A stretch of DNA of 64,000 nucleotides from Glycomyces sambucus (GCF_900102815.1 NZ_FNGF01000002.1:806001-870000), one strand, 5' to 3'; positions 52,420 to 61,190 are shown, counted from the stretch's first letter. A program made the numbers and translations. Notes: generated from the sequence alone by a model not told the origin.

Positions 52420-53988
52420 TCACTCCTCCGGGTCGTCGTGGAGGTCCGCCGCGATCATCTCCACGATCGTGTCGACGGTGACCCCGGGGCCGTTGCTGAG
52501 CTCCCCGATCTTCTCGCGGTCCTTGAGCACCACGATCCGGTCGCTCAGGCGCACGACCTCCTCCAGCTCCGAGGAGATGAACACGACCGCGACCCCCTCC
52601 CCCGCCAGCTTCGCCACGCGCCGCTGGATGTCGAGCTTCGCGCCGATGTCGATGCCGCGCGTCGGCTCGTCCAGGATGAGCACGTGCGGGCGCGTCGCCA
52701 GCAGGCGCGCGAGCAGGATCTTCTGCTGCGTGCCGCCCGACAGCTCCTCCACCGGCCGGTCGATGTCGCCGGGGGCCAGGTGCAGCGCCTCGAGGTAGGT
52801 CTCGATGAGCGCGCCCTGCTCGCCGCGCGAGAGCGGACGCGACCACCCGCGCATCGCCTGGAGCGCGAGCACGATGTTCTCCCGCGCCGTCAGGCCGCGG
52901 ATGACCCCCTCCTCGCGCAGGTTCTCGGTCGACAGCGCGATCCGGCGGTGCAGGGCCGCACCGGGACTGCGCAGCTGCACGCGGCTCCCGTCGACCCAGA
53001 TCTCGCCGCTGTCGGCCCGCTCGGCGCCGCCCATGAGGCGCGCCAGCTCGGTCCGGCCCGAGCCGTGCAGGCCCGCGAAGCCCACGACCTCGCCGCGCGA
53101 CAGCTCGATGTCCGTGGGGTCCATGGTGCCGCGCCGGCCCAGCGCCGAGGCGCGCAGCGTCGGCTCGCCCGACGCGGAGTAGTGGTGCGCCAGGCGCTCC
53201 GAGCGCAGGGCCTTGAGCGCCTCGATGTCCTCGCCGATCATCTTCGAGATGAGGTCGGCCCGGTCGAGGTCCCCGGCGGGGTACTCGCCGATGAACCGGC
53301 CGCCGCGCAGCACCGTCATCCGGTCGGCCACGTCGAAGACCTGCTCCAGGAAGTGCGAGACGAACAGGACGGCCACCCCGCGGTCGCGCAGGCTGCGGAC
53401 CACCCGCAGGAGCGTGTTCACGTCGGCCGCGTCCAGACTCGACGTCGGCTCGTCCAGGACCAGCACCCGGGGCTCCACCACGAGCGCCCGCGCCACCGCC
53501 ACGAGCTGCTTCACCGCGGGCGGCAGCGCCGACAGCGGGCAGCGCGGGTCGAGGTCGTCGAGCCCGAGGCGCGCGAGCACTTCGGCGGCGCGCGTGCGGT
53601 TCGCCTTCCAGTCGATGCCCAGCGGACCGCGGACCTCGTTGCCGATCATGACGTTCTCGGCCACGGTGAGGTGCGGGCTCAGGTGCGTCTCCTGGAAGAC
53701 CGTCGCGATCCCCTCGGCGCGGCTGCGCGCGACGCCGGTGGGCATCCGCTCCTCGCCCTCGATACGGACCTCGCCCGACAGCATCGGGTACGTGCCGGTC
53801 AGCGCCCCGATGAGCGTCGACTTCCCGGCGCCGTTCTCGCCCATGAGGGCGTGCACCTCGCCCGGGTACAGGGTCAGGTCCACGCCGTCGAGCACGCGGA
53901 CGCCGGAGAACTCGACGGTGATGCCGCGCATCTCGACTACGGGCCGCTGCACCTCGGGCGGCTGCGCCACCGACTTCCGTCCGCTCAT
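52420..53988 (-). CDS. Sugar ABC ATPase 2, paralogous RbsA-like double cassette
   Basis: A 522-residue protein similar in plan to ATPase 1: GENGAGKST, AVKQLVAVARALV, VLVLDEPTSSLD, then GLHGSGRTE, LSGGTQQKILLARLLA and DEPTRGIDIG. All motifs needed for activity are present. Its ATG overlaps the stop of the LacI gene by four bases, so ATPase and repressor are co-translated. It has no permease of its own next to it; it either serves the downstream permeases as an alternative motor or belongs to a transporter elsewhere. Confidence 0.88.
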   Translation of the reverse strand: MSGRKSVAQPPEVQRPVVEMRGITVEFSGVRVLDGVDLTLYPGEVHALMGENGAGKSTLIGALTGTYPMLSGEVRIEGEERMPTGVARSRAEGIATVFQETHLSPHLTVAENVMIGNEVRGPLGIDWKANRTRAAEVLARLGLDDLDPRCPLSALPPAVKQLVAVARALVVEPRVLVLDEPTSSLDAADVNTLLRVVRSLRDRGVAVLFVSHFLEQVFDVADRMTVLRGGRFIGEYPAGDLDRADLISKMIGEDIEALKALRSERLAHHYSASGEPTLRASALGRRGTMDPTDIELSRGEVVGFAGLHGSGRTELARLMGGAERADSGEIWVDGSRVQLRSPGAALHRRIALSTENLREEGVIRGLTARENIVLALQAMRGWSRPLSRGEQGALIETYLEALHLAPGDIDRPVEELSGGTQQKILLARLLATRPHVLILDEPTRGIDIGAKLDIQRRVAKLAGEGVAVVFISSELEEVVRLSDRIVVLKDREKIGELSNGPGVTVDTIVEMIAADLHDDPEE

Positions 53989-55004
53989 CGCTTCGCCTCC
54001 CTCGGTGCGGCGGTCGAGGACCGGACCAGGAGTTCGGCGGGAATCCTGGTCACCCTCGGTATCTCGCGGTCCTCGACGGCGGCGCGGAGCAGGTCGACGA
54101 TCGCGCCCCCGAGTGCGCGGAAGTTCTGCCGCACGGTCGTCAGCGGCGGCAGCACGTGCGCCGAGAGCGGCACGTCGTCGAAGCCCACCACGCTCAGGTC
54201 GCCGGGCACTTCGATGCCCCGGTCAGCCAGGCCGTGGATCAAGCCCACCGCCATGTCGTCGTTCGCGACGAACACCGCCGTGTAGTCCGGCAGCTCCTTG
54301 ATGCCCTTGGCGAAGTCGTACGCGAAGTCGGCGGTCCAGTCGCCCACCACGATCGGGCGCTCGCGCACCCCCCAGGACTTGGCGCGGGCGTGGAAGGCGC
54401 GCTCGCGGGCGCGGGCGTCGAGCCAGTCGAGGGGGCCGGCGAGGTGGAGGATGTCGCGGTGCCCCAGGGAGACGAGGTGGTCGACGGCGAGCGTCGTCCC
54501 GCCCTGCTGGTCGAGGGAGACGGTGAGGAACGTCGGGTCGCGGTCGGGCTTGACGACCAGCACCGGGATGCCGATGGAGATCTTGCGCAGGGCCGCGATC
54601 GAGGACGAGCGCGGGGCGACCACGCACAGCGCGTCGATGCCCTGCGTGGTGAGGTTGTCGACGGCCTCCTGCGGCGAGATCTCGTCGTCGCTCAAGGCGA
54701 TCGAGCTGACGGCGTACCCGGCGGCGCGCGCGGTGTACTCCAGCGCGCGCAGGGTGCTCGTGGGGCCGAACTCGACGGCGCTCTCCACGAGGACCCCGAT
54801 GCGCTGGCTCTTCTGGGTCGCGAGCGCGCGGGCGGCCATGTTCGGGCGGTAGTCCAGCTCCTCGATCACTTCGAGGACGCGGCGCTTGGTGGACTCCTTG
54901 ATGTGCGGGTAGTTGTTGAGCACCCGCGAGACGGTCATGTGGGAGACCCCGGCGAGCCGCGCGACCTGCCGGATGTTCGGCTTGTCAGCACTCGTGTTCG
55001 CCAC
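53985..55004 (-). CDS. LacI-family regulator of the sugar-ABC locus
   Basis: A 339-residue repressor. The head is NIRQVARLAGVSHMTVSRVLNN and the effector domain includes VVGFDDVPLSAHVLPPLTTV. GGAGG is six bases before GTG 55004; the GTG at 55010 touches the Shine-Dalgarno site and is rejected. It is first in a two-gene unit with ATPase 2. Identical operators overlap its own promoter (55331-55344) and that of the binding protein (52366-52379), so it likely represses both. Confidence 0.87.
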   Translation of the reverse strand: MANTSADKPNIRQVARLAGVSHMTVSRVLNNYPHIKESTKRRVLEVIEELDYRPNMAARALATQKSQRIGVLVESAVEFGPTSTLRALEYTARAAGYAVSSIALSDDEISPQEAVDNLTTQGIDALCVVAPRSSSIAALRKISIGIPVLVVKPDRDPTFLTVSLDQQGGTTLAVDHLVSLGHRDILHLAGPLDWLDARARERAFHARAKSWGVRERPIVVGDWTADFAYDFAKGIKELPDYTAVFVANDDMAVGLIHGLADRGIEVPGDLSVVGFDDVPLSAHVLPPLTTVRQNFRALGGAIVDLLRAAVEDREIPRVTRIPAELLVRSSTAAPREAKR

Positions 55005-55160
55005 GCGCACCCTCCACGGGAATGGTCTCCATCGGGTCCGTCCTCCTCAGCCGCCAAAGGCGCCGCGCGCGACGGCGCGACTCCCCCAGCCTAACGATCC
55101 GGGCGCCGGTGGCGGCGGCGTCGTCCGCGGTGGAGCGGTGGAGGAGGCGGGTGTCGTCAC

Positions 55161-55193
55161 GCCGCCGGGAGCGGTGCGGTCGCTCCCGGCGGC
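55161..55193 (-). terminator. Hairpin in the lacI leader (possible attenuator)
   Basis: Perfect 13-bp stem with a seven-base loop, about 130 bases after the predicted transcription start and 157 before the lacI start codon. No U-run follows, so attenuation is a guess. Confidence 0.45.
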
Positions 55194-55329
55194 GCCGGCG
55201 GTCTCCGGACGTTCGGCCGGGCGCGGTCGCCGGCCCGGTCCGCGAACGGGTCGCGGGCAGGGTGACGCTGCTGCGGATGTCGCCTGAGCCGGGTACGGCG
55301 ACGGCCGCGAGGTCCTTCATGAACGCAGA

Positions 55330-55359
55330 ATGTTACCGGGAACAATTGAGGTAGGTCAA
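55330..55359 (-). promoter_or_regulatory. Promoter and LacI operator of lacI-ATPase 2
   Basis: On the minus strand TTGACC (55359-55354), 18-base spacer, TAACAT (55335-55330). TGTTACCGGGAACA (55331-55344) overlaps the -10 box, exactly as at 52365-52394. Confidence 0.82.
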
Positions 55360-55514
55360 TACCTGTGTCCAAGGGGAGCCGGAGGAGACGGGGCGGTGCA
55401 CAGAGGACCGGCCCGCTTCGCGGCGCTTTGCGCTGCGGCACAGGCGGACAGCTGCACCACGATGGTGCAGCAGGCGGTAGTGCGCGAGGCGGTTCGTCCT
55501 CTTAGGCTCCGAAG

Positions 55515-56174
55515 ATGACACCACTCATCCCTCGCCTCCGCGACCACAACCACGACCACCGCCTCCGCACCGCCGCGATCGGCGCCGCCTGCGTGGCGGC
55601 CGTCCTCCTCACCGCCATCGCCCTCGGCGACCGCGCGCTCCCGCTCGACCTGTGGATCGTCGACAACCTGTACGCCGCACCGGATTCCACCCTCGGCACG
55701 GTCGCCGCGGCCGTGAGCGGACTCGGCACGCTCGCGGGCGCCGGGATCCTGATCGCCGAGACCGCCGTGCGGCTCAGGCGAGAGCGGCGACGGGCGCTCG
55801 GCCCACTCCTCAAGGCGGGCGCGGTCCTGGTGCTGTGCGTCGCGGCGATCGGCCTCCAGGCACTCTTCCAGCGGTCGGGCCCCGCGGTGACGGACCAGGA
55901 CTGGACCTATCCCAGCGGCCACGTGACCCTCCTGGCCGCGATCGCGTTCACCGCCGCCGTCGTCAGCGCCCACCGCTCGCGGGCCGGCCGCACGGCGGTC
56001 CTCGCCACCGGAGGGGCCCTCGTGGCCGCGGTCGCCGCGGGCCGGGTCGTCTCGGGCGAGCACTACCTGATCGACGTGGTCGCCGCCGCGGTGGCGGTTC
56101 TCGGCATCGGCCTCCTCGCCGGTGCGGCCCTCGGCCTGGTCCCGAACGCGGCGCGGCCCCGCCCGTCGCGCTAG
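55515..56174 (+). CDS. PAP2-family phosphatase
   Basis: A 219-residue membrane protein with six helices. Motifs 2 and 3 of the PAP2 superfamily are present: YPSGH and RVVSGEHYLIDV, giving the catalytic His, nucleophilic His and Asp; the first motif is degenerate (LFQRSGP). It probably removes phosphate from undecaprenyl-pyrophosphate or another lipid. TAGGCT (55503-55508) is six bases before ATG 55515, so a leaderless start is likely. It is alone. Confidence 0.82.
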   Translation: MTPLIPRLRDHNHDHRLRTAAIGAACVAAVLLTAIALGDRALPLDLWIVDNLYAAPDSTLGTVAAAVSGLGTLAGAGILIAETAVRLRRERRRALGPLLKAGAVLVLCVAAIGLQALFQRSGPAVTDQDWTYPSGHVTLLAAIAFTAAVVSAHRSRAGRTAVLATGGALVAAVAAGRVVSGEHYLIDVVAAAVAVLGIGLLAGAALGLVPNAARPRPSR

Positions 56175-56378
56175 CGCCTGCACAGGGAAGACTCCCCCAG
56201 CGGCGGCCCCGCGATTGACGGCGGGACCTGCGTGGATCTATAGTGCTAACATCCTAGCTAAATAGAGAAAGCAGTGATCGATTCGCCCCTCGACCGCCGC
56301 GGACTCGCACCTCCTGCCCGACCTCTCTCGGCGCGGGCGGGGCCGCCGAGCGGTCGGATCGCAACAAGGAGAACCCCC

Positions 56379-56726
56379 ATGGACACCCTCAAGAAGGCCG
56401 CGAAGTGGACCGGCATCGTCCTCATCGGACTGCTCGGCGTCGTGCTGCTCGGCGGCGGCAAGGTCACGTCGGGCACCCTGCTGGTCGCCACCGCCTTCAT
56501 CGCCACGCTCCCGGTGCGGCGGCACCGGCTCCCGCTCTGGGTGCGCATCGCCTTGATCTGCGCGGTCTTCGCCCTGGTCACATGGAACATCTCCACCACC
56601 GACCTGCCGGGGAGCGGCGCGATGACGTGCACCGAGAACTCCGAGACCTTCGCACCGACCGGGGTCAAGTTCATCGACCAGTTCCTGCACATCGTCAACG
56701 GCTTCATCGCCCAAGCGGCCCCGTGA
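56379..56726 (+). CDS. Small membrane protein
   Basis: A 115-residue protein with three hydrophobic segments (KWTGIVLIGLLGVVLLGGGKV, SGTLLVATAFIATL, WVRIALICAVFALVTW) and an extracellular C-terminal part with Cys (AMTCTENSETFAPTGVKFIDQFLHIVNGFI). I do not recognise the family. AAGGAG precedes ATG 56379; the longer frame from 56274 lacks a start site. Upstream, GCTAACATCCTAGC (about 56242-56255) is a partial palindrome near a probable promoter. Confidence 0.6.
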   Translation: MDTLKKAAKWTGIVLIGLLGVVLLGGGKVTSGTLLVATAFIATLPVRRHRLPLWVRIALICAVFALVTWNISTTDLPGSGAMTCTENSETFAPTGVKFIDQFLHIVNGFIAQAAP

Positions 56727-56728
56727 CG

Positions 56729-56767
56729 GACAGGGCCCCACCGACCGGGAGTCGGCGGAGCCCTGTC
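56729..56767. terminator. Hairpin between convergent small membrane protein and MFS genes
   Basis: Outer stem GACAGGGC / GCCCTGTC enclosing an inner stem CCGAC / GTCGG. It is likely bidirectional. Confidence 0.6.
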
Positions 56768-56777
56768 ATCGCAGCGG

Positions 56778-58253
56778 TCAGGCCGCCTCGGCGGCCTTCC
56801 TGGATCGCGCGAGCTGGAGAAGGAGCACCAGCGCCATGATCGCGACGCCGACGATGCCGACGACGCGGAAGCCCTCGATGAAGGCGTCCTGCGACTGGTG
56901 CAGCAGCGCGGTGTCACCGGTGGTCTCGGCCGCACGGAAGTCGTCCACCCAGGACCCGCCGTCCATCCGCAACCGGTAGACGAGCGTGCCGACGCTGCCG
57001 AGGACGACCAGTCCGGTCGCGATACCGATCTCGTTGGCGGTCTGCACGAACGACGCCGCCGATCCGGCCCGCTCCTGGGGAGCGCGGGAGATGACCTCGT
57101 TCATCATGAACGGGAAGGCCGCGCCGATGCCCGCGGTCGCCAGGACGCTGCCGCAGATGACGGCCGCCAGGCCCGCCGCGCCGGTGGACACCATGGTGTA
57201 GCAGGCGAATCCGGCGGCCATCACCGCGAGGCTGCCGGCCACCACCCGCGCGGGGTCGATGCGCTTGGCGAGCCAGGGCCCGAGGTTCGAGGCGACCATC
57301 ATCGCGACGGTCGAGGGCAGCAGCCACATCGCGGCGTGCAGCGGCGAGAGCTCCAGGGCGTCCTGGAGGTAGAACGCCCAGAACAGCGAGGTGCCGCCCA
57401 TGAGCAGCGCCGTCAGGAACAGCACCCACATCGTCCGGGCTACGCCGGGGCGTCGCAGGAGCGCGAGGTCCACCAGCGGGTCGTCGGACCTGCGCTGGCG
57501 GCGCACGAACACCCAACCGAGCGCGAGCCCCGCCGCCGCGGCGGCCGCGGGCTCCCACGACCAGCCGTCGCTGACCAGGAGCTTGAGCGCGGCGACGAGC
57601 AGCAGGATCGAGGCCAGCGAGAGCGCGGCGCTGACCAGGTCCAGCGGGCCGACCGAGGGCGCCTTGAACTCCGGGAGCAGGCGCGGGGCGGCGATGAGCG
57701 TCACGACCATGATCGGGACGCCGAGCAGGAACACCGAACCCCACCACCAGTGCGCCATCATCAGCCCACCGACCAGCGGCGCGGCGGCCATGCCGGTGAG
57801 GAAGCAGCTCATGTAGGCGCCCATCGCGGCCACGGCGCGCTTCGGGTCGGGGAAGATCCGGCCGATCAGCGCCATCGATGCGGGCATGATCGCGGCGCCC
57901 GCGATGCCCATGAGCGCCCGGGTCGCGATGATCATCCAGGGCGCGACGGCGAACGCGGCCAGCGCCGAGGCCGCCGCGAAGGCGGCCGAGCAGATCACGA
58001 TGAGCCGCCGCCTCCCGATCCGGTCGCCGACCGCGCCCATCGTGATCATCGTGCCGCCGACCATGAACCCGTAGATGTCGTTCATCCACAGCAGTTCGGT
58101 GGGCGAGGGGCGCAGGTCCGCGGCCATCTGCGGCAGCGCCACGCTCAGCACGCTGATGTCGATCGCGATGAGCATGGCGGGCAGGGCCAGCAGCACCAGT
58201 GCGAGCCGCGGGCTCAGCGTCCTGACCGGGGTCTCGGGGGCGGTGAGGGTCAT
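56778..58253 (-). CDS. MFS drug-efflux transporter, DHA2 (14-helix) type
   Basis: A 491-residue pump with 14 predicted helices. The proton/drug-antiport motifs are visible: LPAMLIAIDISVLSVALPQMA (motif with Asp), GAVGDRIGRRRLIV (motif A) and GIAGAAIMPASMALIGRIF. The pattern matches the SmvA/LfrA group that exports quaternary ammonium compounds and dyes. GGAGAC lies before ATG 58253. No repressor is adjacent on the other strand: the neighbour is a CGNR regulator on the same strand, 179 bases upstream. Confidence 0.87.
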   Translation of the reverse strand: MTLTAPETPVRTLSPRLALVLLALPAMLIAIDISVLSVALPQMAADLRPSPTELLWMNDIYGFMVGGTMITMGAVGDRIGRRRLIVICSAAFAAASALAAFAVAPWMIIATRALMGIAGAAIMPASMALIGRIFPDPKRAVAAMGAYMSCFLTGMAAAPLVGGLMMAHWWWGSVFLLGVPIMVVTLIAAPRLLPEFKAPSVGPLDLVSAALSLASILLLVAALKLLVSDGWSWEPAAAAAAGLALGWVFVRRQRRSDDPLVDLALLRRPGVARTMWVLFLTALLMGGTSLFWAFYLQDALELSPLHAAMWLLPSTVAMMVASNLGPWLAKRIDPARVVAGSLAVMAAGFACYTMVSTGAAGLAAVICGSVLATAGIGAAFPFMMNEVISRAPQERAGSAASFVQTANEIGIATGLVVLGSVGTLVYRLRMDGGSWVDDFRAAETTGDTALLHQSQDAFIEGFRVVGIVGVAIMALVLLLQLARSRKAAEAA

Positions 58254-58431
58254 CGGTCGTCTCCAGAATAGGGGCGCCTCCGAACGGCGCCGTCACCGTT
58301 GAGACGACACCTGGACCTACGATTCACCGCCTTGTCGGACACTTGTTCGATGAAGTTCGGGCGCGGTCGGAATCGCAGCGGTCAGACCGGCGCGTACCGG
58401 CGGGCGGGGACCCGTCGCGGGTCCAATGTGC

Positions 58432-58950
58432 TCACTCGGCGTCGCGGGCGCGCTGGCGGTGGGCGCGGACTTTGGCGATGCTGCCGCAGGAGCGGCCGTC
58501 GGGTCCCCCGGCGGTCATCAGGCACCAGCGCTTGGCGCCGTTCCGGCTGTGGTCGTAGAAGACCCAGCGGCAGTCGGGGCAGGCTTTGAGCCGGTGCCAG
58601 CGGCCCGCGGCGATGGCGTCCAGTGCGGCCGTGACCATGTCTCCGGCAGGCCCACCGCGGTGCACGAAGCCGACGCCGTCACCGCTGACGCGGGGCCGGA
58701 CGTCGAGGCGAACGGTCCAGTCGTTGACGACCGCATCGGTGTCGGCGGTCCGCTCCACGACTCGGCGCAGCTCGTCCCGCAGCGACAGCAGCTCGCGCCG
58801 CTCGGCATGAGACCACCCCGCATCGTCGGCGTACGCCTCGAAGCGGTCTTCGGCCTCGCGGGTGTCGTTGGGGATGCGCCAGGTGTTCAGCAAGGCGCGC
58901 AGTGCTTCGAGCGCGCCCGGCGCCGCCTGGTCCCCCGCATTGTTAACCAT
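58432..58950 (-). CDS. CGNR zinc-finger (ABATE-type) predicted regulator 2
   Basis: A 172-residue protein with the CGNR-type finger (CPDCRWVFYDHSRNGAKRWC, then GRSCGSIAKVRAHRQR); the CGNR tetrad is CGSI here, a departure from consensus. The N-terminal domain (LLNTWRIPNDTREAEDRFEAY) is of the ABATE kind. ATG 58950 lies six bases after TATGAT (58962-58957), so leaderless. It diverges from the glycolipid-binding gene; a 13-bp direct repeat occurs at both start points, suggesting that it controls both. Confidence 0.8.
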   Translation of the reverse strand: MVNNAGDQAAPGALEALRALLNTWRIPNDTREAEDRFEAYADDAGWSHAERRELLSLRDELRRVVERTADTDAVVNDWTVRLDVRPRVSGDGVGFVHRGGPAGDMVTAALDAIAAGRWHRLKACPDCRWVFYDHSRNGAKRWCLMTAGGPDGRSCGSIAKVRAHRQRARDAE

Positions 58951-59000
58951 TGAATCATCATACCGGTTTACAGATTGCCCTCGCCTTGTTAACCTGTGAA
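58942..59000. promoter_or_regulatory. Paired GTTAACC repeats in the divergent CGNR/glycolipid region
   Basis: GTTAACCATTGAA (58942-58954) and GTTAACCTGTGAA (58988-59000) match at 11 of 13 bases. Each covers the start codon or -10 box of one of the divergent genes, so one DNA-binding protein could act on both. Confidence 0.6.
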
Positions 59001-59001
59001 G

Positions 59002-59571
59002 ATGATAGACGGTCATCAAGAAGCCAGGCATCACCTGCACCGGCGCGTCATGTGGCGGGCCGTCGAATGGCCCGGCAGCGAGGACCTCGACCTCAGCGCC
59101 GACGGCACCGGTGTCGTCGCCGACGGCCTGGTCGTCGCGGCTGTCGAGGGCCAAGCGGTCCGGATGGCGTACCGGATCGAGTGCGACCCGGACTGGCGCA
59201 CCCGCAGCGTCCGCATCGAACTCCACGGCGAACCGCCCCGGCGGCTCACCGGCGACGGCAACGGCACCTGGTTCGAGGACGGCCGCGAACGCGCCGACCT
59301 CGCCGGGTGCATCGACGTCGACATCGCCTTGACGCCCTTCACGAACACCCTCCCGATCCACCGCCTGGGCCTGGCCGCGGGCGAGTCGGCCGATCTCGCC
59401 ATCGTGTACGTCCAGCCGGTCCCGCGGCTCGACATCAGCCGGGCCGAGCAGCGCTACACCCGCACGGACACGGGCTACCGCTACGGGTCGGGCACCTTCC
59501 GGGCCGACCTGACCGTGGACGCCGACGGCCTCGTCACCGAGTACCCGGGACTGTGGACGATGGAGCGCTGA
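59002..59571 (+). CDS. Putative glycolipid-binding domain protein (DUF1089-like)
   Basis: A 189-residue protein with the fold pattern of the putative glycolipid-binding family: start RRVMWRAVEWPGSEDLDL, VRMAYRIECDPDWRTRSVRI, CIDVDIALTPFTNTLPIHRLGL, and YRYGSGTFRADLTVDADGLV. Function is unknown despite the family name. There is no Shine-Dalgarno; TAACCT (58990-58995) is six bases before ATG 59002, so this rather than GTG 58996 is the likely start. It diverges from CGNR regulator 2. Confidence 0.78.
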   Translation: MIDGHQEARHHLHRRVMWRAVEWPGSEDLDLSADGTGVVADGLVVAAVEGQAVRMAYRIECDPDWRTRSVRIELHGEPPRRLTGDGNGTWFEDGRERADLAGCIDVDIALTPFTNTLPIHRLGLAAGESADLAIVYVQPVPRLDISRAEQRYTRTDTGYRYGSGTFRADLTVDADGLVTEYPGLWTMER

Positions 59572-59724
59572 CGGCCACCCTGCGCGACATCGTCGTCGAC
59601 CGCGCCCGGCCTAGGCTCCACGGCGGGGCTTCGCAACCGGCGAAACGCGTGCTTCCGGGTCTTCGGGGCGGTGCGAGGCATCAGGTTGTGTAATGGAGGC
59701 GTCCACCCGAGCGAGAGGACCCGC

Positions 59725-60639
59725 ATGAAGGCCGTCACCGTCACCGACCGGAACGCCGGAACCGCAGGCATGACCCTCGGCGAGCGGCCCGAGCCGCACG
59801 CGTCGGAGAACGACGTGGTCGTGCGCGTCCGGGCCTCCGGGTTCACGCCTGGGGAGCTGACCTGGCCGGGCACCTGGACCGACCGGGCCGGGCGCGACCG
59901 CACGCCGAGCATCCCCGGGCACGAGCTGGCCGGGGTCGTCGACTCCCTCGGGTACGGGACGACCGGGCTCACCGTGGGCCAGCGCGTGTTCGGGCTCGCC
60001 GACTGGACCCGTGACGGCACGCTCGCGGAGCTGGTCGCCGTCGAAGCACGCAACCTCGCGCCGCTCCCGGCCGGCATCGACTTCACGACCGGCGCGAGCC
60101 TGCCGATCTCCGGGCTCACCGCCTGGCAGGGCCTGTTCGTCCACGGCCGCCTCCAGGCGGGGCAGTCGGTCCTCGTCCACGGCGCCGCCGGCGGGGTCGG
60201 CTCGGTGGTCTCGCAGCTCGCCCGCGAGCACGGGGCGCACGTGATCGGCACCGGGCGCACCGCTGACCGGGACGCCGCGCTCAGCTTCGGCGCCGACGAG
60301 TTCCTGGACCTCGAAGTGGACCACCTGGACGCCGCCGGCCAGGTCGACCTGGTGTTCGACGTCATCGGCGGCGACATCGGCGCCCGCTCGGCCGCGCTGG
60401 TCCGCCCGGGCGGCACCCTCGTCACGATCGCGGCCCCGCCGGAGGTCAGGCCCGTCGACGCCGCCGCGGTGTTCTTCGTGGTCGAGGCCGACCGGGCCCA
60501 GCTCGCCGAGCTCGCCGCCCGCGTCAGCGACGGCCGCCTGCGCACCCGCATCGGCGCGGTCCATCCGCTGGAGGAGGCGGTCCAGGCGTTCAATCCGACC
60601 ACCCGCCCGGTCGGCAAGACCATCATCACGATCCGCTAG
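59725..60639 (+). CDS. Zinc-independent quinone oxidoreductase (MDR superfamily)
   Basis: A 304-residue NADPH-dependent reductase. IPGHELAGVVDSLG and the nucleotide loop HGAAGGVGSVVSQLAREHGAHVIGTG are the QOR signature; catalytic-zinc Cys/His residues of alcohol dehydrogenases are absent. NPTTRPVGKTIITIR closes the protein in the usual way. GAGAGGA precedes ATG 59725. It likely detoxifies quinones or enones. Confidence 0.85.
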   Translation: MKAVTVTDRNAGTAGMTLGERPEPHASENDVVVRVRASGFTPGELTWPGTWTDRAGRDRTPSIPGHELAGVVDSLGYGTTGLTVGQRVFGLADWTRDGTLAELVAVEARNLAPLPAGIDFTTGASLPISGLTAWQGLFVHGRLQAGQSVLVHGAAGGVGSVVSQLAREHGAHVIGTGRTADRDAALSFGADEFLDLEVDHLDAAGQVDLVFDVIGGDIGARSAALVRPGGTLVTIAAPPEVRPVDAAAVFFVVEADRAQLAELAARVSDGRLRTRIGAVHPLEEAVQAFNPTTRPVGKTIITIR

Positions 60640-60666
60640 GGCCCCAACGGGTCGCTCTCGTGAGAC

Positions 60667-61083
60667 TCAGTCGTCGGGGTCGTACTCGTCGATGATGTAG
60701 GCGTCGCCGGCCCAGAGGCGGAGCCGGTCGAGGATCTCGTCGCGCCTGCCGTGCATGAACGCCGGAGTCTCACGGTCCCAGAACTCGGGCATCGGGACGT
60801 ACACGTGGTAGGGCCTGCTGAAATCGCCCCAGCCGCAGGGGAACTCGAAGGTGCCGCCCGGGTCCGTGTAGACGAGCCGCTCCTTCCACTCCTCTTTGAA
60901 CCCGTAGTCGGTCCCGCGCTCGATCGCCCGTTCGTCGCGGTGGACGGGCACGTAGTCCGCCCGGTCCCGCTCGTCACCGGCCGCGGCCTCGGCGGCGGCG
61001 TCCCTTGCGGACTCCACCACGCGGCCGAGTCCTTGCACGAGTGCGCGTCCCACGACGGCCACGGCGAACGCGAACGAGTTCAT
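60667..61083 (-). CDS. Hypothetical 138-residue protein
   Basis: The N-terminus (MNSFAFAVAVVGRALVQGLG) is mildly hydrophobic, followed by an Ala/Glu-rich helix and a C-terminal part with CGWGDFSRPYHVYVPMPEFW and a run of acidic residues at the end (IDEYDPDD). The aromatic, acidic C-terminus is like that of small immunity-type proteins, but I see no toxin partner. GGAGGAGG precedes ATG 61083. The function is unknown. Confidence 0.6.
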   Translation of the reverse strand: MNSFAFAVAVVGRALVQGLGRVVESARDAAAEAAAGDERDRADYVPVHRDERAIERGTDYGFKEEWKERLVYTDPGGTFEFPCGWGDFSRPYHVYVPMPEFWDRETPAFMHGRRDEILDRLRLWAGDAYIIDEYDPDD

Positions 61084-61155
61084 GAGACGACCTCCTCCGC
61101 CCACGCTACCGAAGGCCGCCGGAGCCCGCCGCCCCGACCGCTCGCCGGGACCGGT

Positions 61156-61188
61156 CCGCGGCCGGGCGCCGTCGGCGCCCGGCCGCGG
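61156..61188 (-). terminator. Terminator after the sigma-factor operon
   Basis: Stem CCGCGGCCGGGCGCC / GGCGCCCGGCCGCGG, 15 bp, loop GTC, three bases from the stop at 61191. Confidence 0.75.
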
Positions 61189-61190
61189 GT

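Larger units (their letters stand above)
55005..55514. other. Long leader region of lacI with strong hairpins
   Basis: A 510-base stretch without a convincing gene. It contains the lacI promoter/operator (55330-55359), a 13-bp perfect hairpin GCCGCCGGGAGCG / CGCTCCCGGCGGC (55161-55193) within the lacI leader, and a smaller hairpin GCTGCACC / GGTGCAGC (55451-55471). A short frame starting ATG 55320 (MKDLAAVAVPGSGD) follows the promoter and soon loses coding character, possibly a leader peptide or gene stump. Confidence 0.5.

Noticed and set aside
55330..55524. Small frames on both strands upstream of the PAP2 gene
   Set aside because: They overlap a well-defined promoter/operator and hairpin and show no coding bias or start site.
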